Of a stretch of DNA of 64,000 nt, positions 1-8,958 are shown one piece after another; position 1 is the stretch's first letter, and every line of letters begins with the position of its first letter. The translations under genes were made by a program, and so were the position numbers. The DNA comes from CAMTVQ01 sp947085255. Lineage in GTDB: Bacteria > Bacteroidota > Bacteroidia > Sphingobacteriales > Sphingobacteriaceae. The DNA lies in the NCBI GenBank assembly GCA_947085255.1, contig CAMTVQ010000011.1:1-64000 (forward strand). Direction: 5' to 3'. Under the pieces are notes generated by a model. That model was not told the DNA's origin. It searched no databases and saw only the letters and a program-made list of their open reading frames with translations.

Positions 1-3000
1 AGGTACACCATTGCCGTATCTTCACAGCCCTGAAGCGTAGTAATGCGTAAGATATAAGCAGCAAGTTCTGTGTTTGGTATTATCTCTGCCCGACTGGTAT
101 AATTAAATACTTGTCCATCCCTCATCCACTCGTAGCGGTCTTGCGCGTTTAAGCCTCCATTACCTGTAAGGTTAATCGGTCTATCACTACACAGTTCATC
201 GCTGGGTAAATCGATACGTGCCGTAGGTACTTCGTATACATCTACTTGTACATTGTCTGGCTGCTTACAAAGCGTAGCTGTGTTGGTAGCAGTAAGAGTA
301 TACACCGTTCGTCCTACTTGCTGTGCGCTAAAGTTAGGCTGTGCTACTGTGGTCGTGTTTAGATACGTTGCTGGTTGCCATTTATAAGCAATACCTGTCT
401 GCTTGGGTGTACCCAGTACTACTTGTTCTCCTTTACACAAGCCTACTGCTGCTCCTGCATCTACTGGTGGCAAGGGGTTCACTTGTACCTGCACCGTATC
501 TATAGCAATACAGGCACTATCTTTTACCAATATGTAATAAGTTGATGTATTGTCGTCTGCAACGGCATCTAATAGCGGGTTGTTACTGATGGTATCATTA
601 GGCGCGGTATACCAGCGATAGGTGTCGCCTCCGCTTGCTGTGAGGTTCAACTTATCTCCAGAACAGATAGGTGTGTTGCCCGTAATCGTGATTTGGGGCA
701 GCGACTTAATATCTATCGAGAAGTACGTTAGTCCACTGGCGCAGTTGCCATACAAGATATTGGTATAAAACGTGGTGTCATTGGTAAATAAGGGTCCGGT
801 TTGTAGTGTTGCTTGGTTGATAATAATCTGTTGCAGGGTAGAGTCCTTGTACCAAAAGAACTGTGCTGGGTTAATACTGGTAGTAGCTACCAATGTTACT
901 CCTTCTCCTTTACAGATATTTTGATTTCCTGCTACTGTTGGTGGGGGTATTTCATCGAGTACCAATACGGCTATGTCTTTGCTGCTTGGGCAGCCGTCTT
1001 TGGTGCCTGTTACCGTAAATAGATACTGCCCCATATCCAATGGTGTTGTTTGTACCTGATTGCCTGTTGTGCTTTGCAATAGATTGGACGGTGTCCATAC
1101 ATAGCTGCTTGTCTCGCCTGGGGCGAGATTGCTGATGCTTGCTCTGAGCGCTGTTGCCGTATTCACGCAGATTGTCGTATCTGGTCCGCCAAATGTGTTG
1201 CTCGGTGAAGTTGTAATTACTGGTAGGGATTTTACCCGTACCGTAATGGAGTCTCTTGCACCTTCACAGCCATTTACGGTTTGGCTTACATAATACTTTG
1301 TGCTGCCCAATGTGGCTGTACTTGGCACTGGGGCAATGAACGTGCCGCTTCCGCCTGTAGCGGTAGTGTACCACTGTAGGTTGCTGCCTGTACCTGTGAG
1401 TGCTAATACCTGTGCATTTTGGCAGTACGCAAGCGGGCTGGTAACTGTGGGGGCTGCTGGTAAATCTCCTACCGTGACTGTTATCACTGCTCGTGGACTC
1501 TCGCAACCGCTTACTGTTTGGCTTACATAATAATCGGTACTGCCCACTGTTGTTGTACTAGGCATTGGTGCTGTAGTGCTACCTACTCCACCTGTAGCTG
1601 CTGTGTACCACAGCAGGTTCGCGCCGTTTGCCGATAATGCTGTTGGTGCTCCGTTGTGGCAGTATCCTACCGCTGCTGTACTTGGTGCTGCTGGCTGGGT
1701 ATTTACCGTTACCAGTTGAGTTTCTGTATCGGTGCAATTTTTTGCATCGGTAACTGTCACGGTATAGCTGGTATTGGTACTTGGATTTACCGTAATACCT
1801 GCCGTGGTTTGAACGGGTGTAGTGTTCCAACTATAGCTGCTTCCGCTACCGCCTGAGGCGGCACTAACGCTGGCGGTTAGCGTAGTGCTTTTTCCATTGC
1901 AGATAGTGGCTGTTCCACTGATTACTGCCGTAGGGTTCGGGTTCACCGTTACCGTTACTGGTTTCTTGGCTGCTGCACATGCTCCATTGCTACCTATAAC
2001 ATCATACGTTGTAGTGGTGCTTGGATTTACCGTGATGCTTTGGCTCGTTGCGCCTGTACTCCACACCCAACTCGTGCCGCTACCACCTGTGCCGCCTGAG
2101 GCGGCAGCAGTAAGCGTGGTGCTTTGGTTCTGGCAGATGGTACTGGTACCGCTAATCGTTACCGTGGGTACTGTGCCGTTTTTAGTAATGGTAACGGTAG
2201 TATTAAAGAAACAGCCACTGGCATCTTTTACAGCTACTGGGTAGCTTCCTGGGGCGAGGCTTGTTTTTGTAGTTGTTGCCGAATAGCTAACTCCATTATT
2301 AAAGGAATACGTATAAGGGCTCGCTCCTGCTGTTACGCCGGTTATACTAATGGCTCCATCGGCATTGTTGCACGTAGCGGGGGTAAGCGTGGTGCCAATT
2401 GCTGTAGGACCACCGGTATTACTAATGGCTACAGTTAGTGTTCGCTCGCATTGTGCGTCCTTTACCTTAGCCGTGTAACTGCCTGCTGCAAACCCAATAT
2501 AGGTAGTGGTAGCACTAGCGCTACCGTTAAAAGAGTAGGTGTACGGTACTCCTGAGCCTCCGCTACCTGTAAGTACTACCTGCCCGTCGCTTTGTCCACA
2601 ATTAGCATTGGTAATAGTGCTGCCTAATGCGGGTAGTGCGTTCACCGTAACCGTAACTGTTTTTTCTACTTCATCTCCATCGCCATCGGTAACTTTCAGC
2701 GTATATGTTTTTGTTCCCGAACTACTCGGTGTAACTACATGCGGACCTGCACCTGAAAGTGCAGTAGCATCATCGCTCCAAGTGTAAGAAATGCTTCCTA
2801 CTCCACCCTTAATTGTTGGTGTTAATGTAAAGCTTTCTTCTAAACAAACTGAGTTTTTGTCTGAACTTAATGTAAGTTCTAAATCAAGGCAACCATCTAT
2901 TACTATTTCTGAAGTGGCCTCAGTCAAAGGACATTCAGCAGATAAAATGGTGTTTTTTACTGTATATGTTCCGGCTGTACTTGCTGAAAGATCAATTTTT

Positions 3001-6000
3001 CCGGTTACTGCATCAATAACTAAGCCTGCAGGGCCAGTAAATGTTCCTGCTTTACCTCCATTATAAAACTTAGGTAAAGGGTCATCATCGGCTTGACAAT
3101 ACGGGCTACCCGAATATAAAAAACTGGCAACCGGAGCAGGTAAAATAGTAATGGTAGTTTTAGCTGTACCACAACCCGCAGGTCTATCATAAGTAATACT
3201 ATATGTATTGGGGAGTGTATTATTCAAATTAATTTCACCTGTGGATGCATCCGCAAAAACCAATCCTGATGGATGTGCTTTAAATGTTCCACCTGATTCA
3301 CCGGTTATTACAGGTACAGGGTTAGATTCAAATTGACAAAATTGATCATCCCCATATGTAAATGAGAGTGGTTCTGGAGCTATTCGTTCAGAAAGAACCA
3401 AACCGGTTAATGTACCTCCGGGTTGACCAGGTGTTGCACCAAAATTAGTCCCGTCTTGAATATAAATTCCTGCAGCTCCACCATTCATAGATGTAGTGAC
3501 TCCTGCAAGCGCTGAAGAAGACCATATAATTCCACCGGAACCACCACCACCCGGACCATGAGCTGTTGATAAATCAAATACATTTCCACCCCTTCCTCCA
3601 TTTACAGAAATTGCTAAATTTGAAAAAGAGGGACAGGTAAGTAAAACTGCACCTCCTGCTCCAGCGCCTCCTGCTCCGTCATTATTAACAAATTCCAGAT
3701 TATCACCGCCATTAGCTGATATGGAATTGCCATTTCCTACTATTTCATTTGCTTTAATAATTACAATACCACCTCCATTTGTTCCGGAACTGGCATAATT
3801 AGCATCTCCATGTCCTGCCCCGGCTGCCCCCCCCATAAAAACTTTATTAACACTATTGGAATAAATCATACTCTTCCCACCTTTTCCACCGATCGCTATC
3901 GCTCCGTCCGGACATGTTTCTGGTTGATTACCACCGCCACCGCCGAAATTATAATTTCCACCACCGCCTCCTCCTGAATTATGTCCATTTGCTCCTCCTC
4001 CTCCATTAGCTAAAGCCCCTCTGCCCGCAATAAATGGTGAAACTGCCGTTGCAATTCCCTCTCCTTTAATTCCATTTTTACCAGCAGCACCGGCATAACC
4101 GGTTTGAGAGCAGTCAACAATTGAATTTATTGCTCCTCCTCCCCTGAAACCACTATTAGAAACAACAATATTATTTGCGAAATCAACCCGACCACTTGCT
4201 TCAAATACCAAAACCCCACCTAATGATCCATTCCATGGTAAAGCAGTAAGCTCTCCATTGATAACTACATCTTGATACGTTGGTACTTTAATTAATTGAA
4301 CAAGACCGGAAACCTCATATTTTTTTAATAATTCCTGTTCAAAATAAATTACATTTCCAACAATGTATTCAATGTTTTGGAATTCATAATTACCTGCGCC
4401 GTGATAGTCGATGAGTGTTCCATAACCAGAGGAATTTGTTAGATCTATTTCAGCGCCTTTCATTTGAATGAGAAGCACCCTATCACCTGCATTAAAAACG
4501 GTTGAACCCGTAACGGTAACGTTGTTACATCCTATGGCTAAAACAGGTACATAACTATTAATGATGCCTGAAATGTTAGTTATAGTTCCTGTAGGGCAAT
4601 TGCTGAGCGGATTAATTATGATACCTGCAAATGCTTCAGTTGCCGTACATCCTCCAGATGATGCAATAAAGTTCCGGACTGTATAATTACCGGGTGTACT
4701 GGCTGCAATATTCACTTCTCCTGTTGCTGCGTTAATAACTAAACCTGCTGTTGAGCTAAAAACACCTGCAACACCACCGCCTGTAAATACAGGAACAGGG
4801 TTTGTAGTTGAAGAGTTTTGACAATATGGATTACCTGTATATTTAAATTTCGCAACCTTTTGATTGTTGATAGTAATACTTGAATTATAAGAAACCGCAG
4901 GGCAAGTTCCGTTTGCATCCACTGTATTTGTTACCGTATACGTTCCCGGCACACTTGCAGATAAATTCACCAGGCCTGTAAAAGGGTTGATATCTAACCC
5001 TACCGGAGCAGCAGTAAAGGTTCCCCGTACCTGGAGCCCGGTTTGAACAGGAGAAGGATTATCTGCTGTCATACAATATGGATTTCCCGGATAACTAAAA
5101 TCAGCTTCTACCTGATTCGTAATGCTAATATTAACAGTTTTAGTATTTGGGCAATTGCCGTTAGTAGTATACGTTATTGCATATTGCCCTATCGGACTGG
5201 CAGAAAGATCAATAAGTCCTGATTGCTGGTTTATTATAAGCGTGGAAGGAACTGCCGTGAATGCTCCTCCCGGCATACCTAAAATTTGAGGTAAAGGATT
5301 AGAACTTCCTGCACAATATACAGAAGACGAATAACGAAAATTGGGGTCATCCTGCTTAGGAATTGTTATTGTAAATTTGAAACTTTCTGCTAAACATCCA
5401 TTAGCTTCTCCAACCGTATTGGTAACTTCATAAGTTCCGGGAGTACTTCCCGATAAATCTATTACCCCCGAATATCTGTTAATTACTAATCCGGGAGTGT
5501 TAATTGTAAAGGTTCCTGCTGTTGCATTGGGTCCAAAAACAGGAGAAGGGTCACTCTCATTTTGGCAATAACTAGCTTTTGAATAGGAGAATGTTGGCTC
5601 CGGGCTTAGTTCCACTTTTACCGTATTGGATGCACTTTGTCCGCAACTAAGTAATCTATATTCAGCGGGCTCTGTAGGCGTTATTATATAAAGAGCTGAA
5701 TTACTTCCTGCTCCTGTTTCATCTTCCCAAACTGAAGTTTTAGGATTATATTTTTGCCAAAGTAAAGCCCCTCTGGTTCCAGTTGCTTTCAGGATTGCAT
5801 TTGAACCTTTGCATACCACAATTGGACTTGCAGACGCATACCCACCCGATATTATATTAGAAACCGAAATAAGAGGTAAAGTATCGTTAGGTAAAAAACC
5901 ATCCCCATTCATTTGAGTATAGGCTGTTATTGAATAATCCCCGGACTGGCTCATATCATATGACGAAGAAATTGTTATTATTCGTATTTCATCGGGATTA

Positions 6001-8615
6001 AGTAAACCGGTATTAAGAACAACAGGAACAAAAGTAGCCGGATTCACACCCGAAACTTCTCCTGAAATAGTAACAGGAGTATTACTACAATCAATAATCC
6101 CTGTCCCCAAATTTTTAATCTCAATTTCTACTTTTTCATTAGTACCAAAACAACTATTATTATTAGGGGAAATTAATCGGGCTATTCCAATATCCTGAGG
6201 ATATAATTTTTGTAATATATTGATTCGATAATCTTCGGTTTCTCCTTGAGAGTAAGTACCGCAGGGAGGATTGGCGTTATTGCCATTACGTACTAATATA
6301 ACTCTCATTTGGGTATTGCCTAATTTAGCAGTAGCTGGAATGGTAATTGTGCCTGAACAGGTATGAGGTCCAAGATTGGCTACGCTACCATTAAATACCC
6401 GTTCGGCAACCGGATCAAAAACTCCATCCTGGTTATAATCAATAAATACATTTACCCAAGCTGCCCAGGATATACCGGTATTTTGCATTGCAGATACAGC
6501 AATGGGATAATTACTTCCGCTACGATAATCTGAAGCAGGTACCGTTAAGGAATAATCGGTATAGGTTCGGTTTGCCTCTGGTGCCCTAGAAGGAGGATAT
6601 GAGCTGGGAATCCCATTACTCATTGGGCCAAACACCACCTTTCCGACATTTATATTACCACCACCAGCAGTTGTCGAATAGGATGCGCAGAAACAATTAG
6701 TGTTTTTTACAACAACCAATGCACGATAACATGTACCGGTGAAGCCTCCACAACTTAGTTTAGCCCGGTAATACGTATTTGCTGTTGGATTGACTAAAAT
6801 TACTGAAGCGTTAGCGCCCGGAATATCGGTCCATACTAATTCATCAGTTGAATATTCCCATTGATACGTTTGGTTATCGCCTATTGAATTATTTCGCAAA
6901 CTAAGTAAAACGGTTACATTTGAACATACCGTATCATTATCAGCAAAAGCAAAACCTGCATTGGGCGGTGCAATACAAGAAGGTTGCGGTTGAATATTAA
7001 TTCGATAATCCTCAGTTTCTCCATACCAATACCCACCGCATGGATTGGGTGGATTTGATGGCCCTTCACCAGCTACAATCCGCAATCCTGTAATACCTGT
7101 TAGTGCAGAAGTGGAAATGGCTATGTTACCGGATAGTTTGCCTGAAGTGAGCGTTCCCTGAAAAACTTTTTCAGTTACATTATCAAAAACTCCATCCTGA
7201 TTATAATCGATAAATGCATTAATGTAATTTGTTCTTGTTGAAGTACTTGGATATATTAAACTGACAGAAAATGGGTAACCCTCCTTTTTATAATAAGTTA
7301 CCAATTCGCTGTCATAAAAATTTGAATATCCGTTATTTGCAGCAGGATTATTAAATTCGGGCATAGGGTTTCCATTACTCATCAGTCCAAAAGTGACATT
7401 CCCTATATCAGCAAACGAAGTGCCCGCCCCTGAGTTACAATAACCGATTCTGCGATTTCCTGACGGCGATGTTATATCAGGAGCTTTACCACCTAATCCC
7501 GCAATTACAATGGTATCGCAGCTTGCATCTAAATAATTGCCAACAATGGCGCCCGGAGCTACATCATACGTTACCCAAAAATAATTTTCCCCTTCTACCA
7601 GTGTTGTATTACCCGTAATATGATTTTGAAGTGAAGCTGCAGAACCAAAAAGTGTGTTATTGGAAAACACATTGTCAGACCCGGTAAAATACACTTTTAT
7701 AGCACTTACATCATTCGCAAGATCAGTTGTACCCTCATCTGTTAATTTTATGGAGTTTACTACCAAGGGATTAGTAACTCCTCCATAAGTATTCACCTGA
7801 ATACGAATTAATTGATTATCAACACTATTTTTTAAAACCCCAGCAGTAGAAGATGTATTTGTGGTACTTGAAGCAAATCGCATGATAGCAGGACTTGGAG
7901 GTTCCCAACTAAATATTAACCCATTGGAAGGAGCAATAGTTGACGAAATGATACAACCATCAGAATTAGCTGTAGCAGTAGTTGTAGTTTTCCAGTCAGT
8001 AGTTGTGGTTCGGGTATTAAAATTCATATTATTTCCTCCACGAAGTCCAACATAAACATATCTACTACTAAGGGGAACTCCAAATACGGATGCACCATAC
8101 GCAATCTCTACCACGTTGGTACTTTCAAACAAAATAATTTGAAAATCAAAATTATCCCTGGCTGGATCAAAAGCAAAAGCTCTCCATTGTATCGTTAATG
8201 TTCTAGCTCCATCTACCCCCGCAGTTTGGTAACTCAACTCTCCTCCTGCTCCATTAGTTGAAGGACGAAGACCACTATTAGCAAAAGCGGCAATAATATT
8301 ATTAGTAGTGTTTGGATCCCCAATTGGATTACCGCTTGTAACTACAGTATCTCCGAGTGCGATGTAACCTCTTGAATTAACAGAAAAGGTAGTAAATGTG
8401 GTATTATTATAAACAAAATTAAAGCCGATATCCCGTTTATGAAAATTAGATGCAGTACCTGTGATTGTTAAAGGGGTACCCCCAACAATTGGGATATATG
8501 TACCATCTCTTTGTGTAAATATATATTTTGAGGGAATAGCTGCCTGCACTGTCTGGAAACATACAAAAACTGCGAGCAGCATAAAAATTCTGGATAATGA
8601 ATAGAAATTCCTCAT
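1..8615 (-). CDS. Giant multidomain surface adhesin, 3' end outside window (GEVED, Ig-like, glycine-rich)
   Basis: A single open minus-strand frame runs from an ATG at 8615 to the left edge, at least 2871 codons without a stop. Residues 1-25 form a signal peptide (MRNFYSLSRIFMLLAVFVCF, then a QAA-like cleavage site). Two GEVED-type modules each end in GETEDYRINI, near residues 530 and 790. About five 80-residue Ig-like units with the YCxN...GTFT...GLVI...G pattern follow (roughly 1000-1360), and two more lie after 1740. A strongly glycine-rich stretch occupies about 1505-1710. SprB-like and further Ig-like CHU_C-associated repeats fill the rest, ending in two 79-residue near-duplicates encoded around 1264-1740. 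The family is typically secreted by T9SS, with the sorting domain at the C terminus, here outside the window. Role inferred: adhesion or gliding. Ligand unknown. The 3' third is visibly richer in G+C than the 5' part. Confidence 0.9.
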   Translation of the reverse strand, partial: MRNFYSLSRIFMLLAVFVCFQTVQAAIPSKYIFTQRDGTYIPIVGGTPLTITGTASNFHKRDIGFNFVYNNTTFTTFSVNSRGYIALGDTVVTSGNPIGDPNTTNNIIAAFANSGLRPSTNGAGGELSYQTAGVDGARTLTIQWRAFAFDPARDNFDFQIILFESTNVVEIAYGASVFGVPLSSRYVYVGLRGGNNMNFNTRTTTTDWKTTTTATANSDGCIISSTIAPSNGLIFSWEPPSPAIMRFASSTTNTSSTAGVLKNSVDNQLIRIQVNTYGGVTNPLVVNSIKLTDEGTTDLANDVSAIKVYFTGSDNVFSNNTLFGSAASLQNHITGNTTLVEGENYFWVTYDVAPGAIVGNYLDASCDTIVIAGLGGKAPDITSPSGNRRIGYCNSGAGTSFADIGNVTFGLMSNGNPMPEFNNPAANNGYSNFYDSELVTYYKKEGYPFSVSLIYPSTSTRTNYINAFIDYNQDGVFDNVTEKVFQGTLTSGKLSGNIAISTSALTGITGLRIVAGEGPSNPPNPCGGYWYGETEDYRINIQPQPSCIAPPNAGFAFADNDTVCSNVTVLLSLRNNSIGDNQTYQWEYSTDELVWTDIPGANASVILVNPTANTYYRAKLSCGGFTGTCYRALVVVKNTNCFCASYSTTAGGGNINVGKVVFGPMSNGIPSSYPPSRAPEANRTYTDYSLTVPASDYRSGSNYPIAVSAMQNTGISWAAWVNVFIDYNQDGVFDPVAERVFNGSVANLGPHTCSGTITIPATAKLGNTQMRVILVRNGNNANPPCGTYSQGETEDYRINILQKLYPQDIGIARLISPNNNSCFGTNEKVEIEIKNLGTGIIDCSNTPVTISGEVSGVNPATFVPVVLNTGLLNPDEIRIITISSSYDMSQSGDYSITAYTQMNGDGFLPNDTLPLISVSNIISGGYASASPIVVCKGSNAILKATGTRGALLWQKYNPKTSVWEDETGAGSNSALYIITPTEPAEYRLLSCGQSASNTVKVELSPEPTFSYSKASYCQNESDPSPVFGPNATAGTFTINTPGLVINRYSGVIDLSGSTPGTYEVTNTVGEANGCLAESFKFTITIPKQDDPNFRYSSSVYCAGSSNPLPQILGMPGGAFTAVPSTLIINQQSGLIDLSASPIGQYAITYTTNGNCPNTKTVNISITNQVEADFSYPGNPYCMTADNPSPVQTGLQVRGTFTAAPVGLDINPFTGLVNLSASVPGTYTVTNTVDANGTCPAVSYNSSITINNQKVAKFKYTGNPYCQNSSTTNPVPVFTGGGVAGVFSSTAGLVINAATGEVNIAASTPGNYTVRNFIASSGGCTATEAFAGIIINPLSNCPTGTITNISGIINSYVPVLAIGCNNVTVTGSTVFNAGDRVLLIQMKGAEIDLTNSSGYGTLIDYHGAGNYEFQNIEYIVGNVIYFEQELLKKYEVSGLVQLIKVPTYQDVVINGELTALPWNGSLGGVLVFEASGRVDFANNIVVSNSGFRGGGAINSIVDCSQTGYAGAAGKNGIKGEGIATAVSPFIAGRGALANGGGGANGHNSGGGGGGNYNFGGGGGNQPETCPDGAIAIGGKGGKSMIYSNSVNKVFMGGAAGAGHGDANYASSGTNGGGIVIIKANEIVGNGNSISANGGDNLEFVNNDGAGGAGAGGAVLLTCPSFSNLAISVNGGRGGNVFDLSTAHGPGGGGSGGIIWSSSALAGVTTSMNGGAAGIYIQDGTNFGATPGQPGGTLTGLVLSERIAPEPLSFTYGDDQFCQFESNPVPVITGESGGTFKAHPSGLVFADASTGEINLNNTLPNTYSITYDRPAGCGTAKTTITILPAPVASFLYSGSPYCQADDDPLPKFYNGGKAGTFTGPAGLVIDAVTGKIDLSASTAGTYTVKNTILSAECPLTEATSEIVIDGCLDLELTLSSDKNSVCLEESFTLTPTIKGGVGSISYTWSDDATALSGAGPHVVTPSSSGTKTYTLKVTDGDGDEVEKTVTVTVNALPALGSTITNANCGQSDGQVVLTGSGGSGVPYTYSFNGSASATTTYIGFAAGSYTAKVKDAQCERTLTVAISNTGGPTAIGTTLTPATCNNADGAISITGVTAGASPYTYSFNNGVSYSATTTKTSLAPGSYPVAVKDASGCFFNTTVTITKNGTVPTVTISGTSTICQNQSTTLTAAASGGTGGSGTSWVWSTGATSQSITVNPSTTTTYDVIGSNGACAAAKKPVTVTVNPNPTAVISGTATICNGKSTTLTASVSAASGGSGSSYSWNTTPVQTTAGITVNPSTNTSYTVTVTDAKNCTDTETQLVTVNTQPAAPSTAAVGYCHNGAPTALSANGANLLWYTAATGGVGSTTAPMPSTTTVGSTDYYVSQTVSGCESPRAVITVTVGDLPAAPTVTSPLAYCQNAQVLALTGTGSNLQWYTTATGGSGTFIAPVPSTATLGSTKYYVSQTVNGCEGARDSITVRVKSLPVITTSPSNTFGGPDTTICVNTATALRASISNLAPGETSSYVWTPSNLLQSTTGNQVQTTPLDMGQYLFTVTGTKDGCPSSKDIAVLVLDEIPPPTVAGNQNICKGEGVTLVATTSINPAQFFWYKDSTLQQIIINQATLQTGPLFTNDTTFYTNILYGNCASGLTYFSIDIKSLPQITITGNTPICSGDKLNLTASGGDTYRWYTAPNDTISNNPLLDAVADDNTSTYYILVKDSACIAIDTVQVQVNPLPPVDAGAAVGLCKGEQVVLGTPKQTGIAYKWQPATYLNTTTVAQPNFSAQQVGRTVYTLTATNTATLCKQPDNVQVDVYEVPTARIDLPSDELCSDRPINLTGNGGLNAQDRYEWMRDGQVFNYTSRAEIIPNTELAAYILRITTLQGCEDTAMVY

Positions 8616-8958
8616 ATTTTAAGTCTTATTTTTTTAATCCTAATACTATTTCTTATATATTTTTAATCTCTCGATGCAAGTTATAAGGCAAAGGCATTTC
8701 ACTTCACCGAGGGTGAGTTAATAGATAAAATTGCAGAATTATTGCGGCGGCAGAATAAAAAAGAGTACAACTGTACCGATATAATTAATAAGTGTATCAA
8801 CTTATTAATTAAGTGTTTTGCTACGTTAAGAAATTGGGTATTGATTATATTGATAAACGAGCTACTGGTAGAACCCTTTTTATCTTCGGTTGGTACGTGA
8901 GTGGTTTAGTTATTGCTTCATCGCAACTATTTTTACATTTGTTGAAAAACAGTTACAG
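8616..8958. promoter_or_regulatory. Divergent intergenic region with 12-bp inverted repeat
   Basis: This 343-bp gap separates the giant adhesin gene (leftward) from the sensor kinase gene (rightward). A perfect 12-bp inverted repeat, TAATTAATAAGT at 8782-8793 and its complement at 8800-8811, lies in the middle with a 6-nt spacer. No short gene is convincing here. The inverted repeat could be an operator shared by the two divergent genes, but that is inference from position only. Confidence 0.45.
8913..8941 (+). promoter_or_regulatory. Bacteroidota-type promoter of the sensor kinase
   Basis: TTG at 8913-8915 and TACATTTG at 8934-8941 are separated by 18 nt. This matches the TTG / TAnnTTTG promoter known for the Bacteroidota housekeeping sigma factor. 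Transcription would begin near 8948, about 11 nt before the ATG at 8959. This supports that ATG over the in-frame TTG at 8890, which would lie upstream of the promoter. Confidence 0.6.

Noticed and set aside
231..244. Lgt signature with C instead of N (protein residues 231-244 of 19839-20993)
   Set aside because: GRIGC followed by SGDGDWG is, as far as I know, the usual form in Bacteroidota Lgt, so not treated as a lost residue.
813..3066. Several plus-strand and minus-strand short frames
   Set aside because: They lie in other frames of the continuous giant adhesin frame on the minus strand, which has a signal peptide and recognisable repeats.
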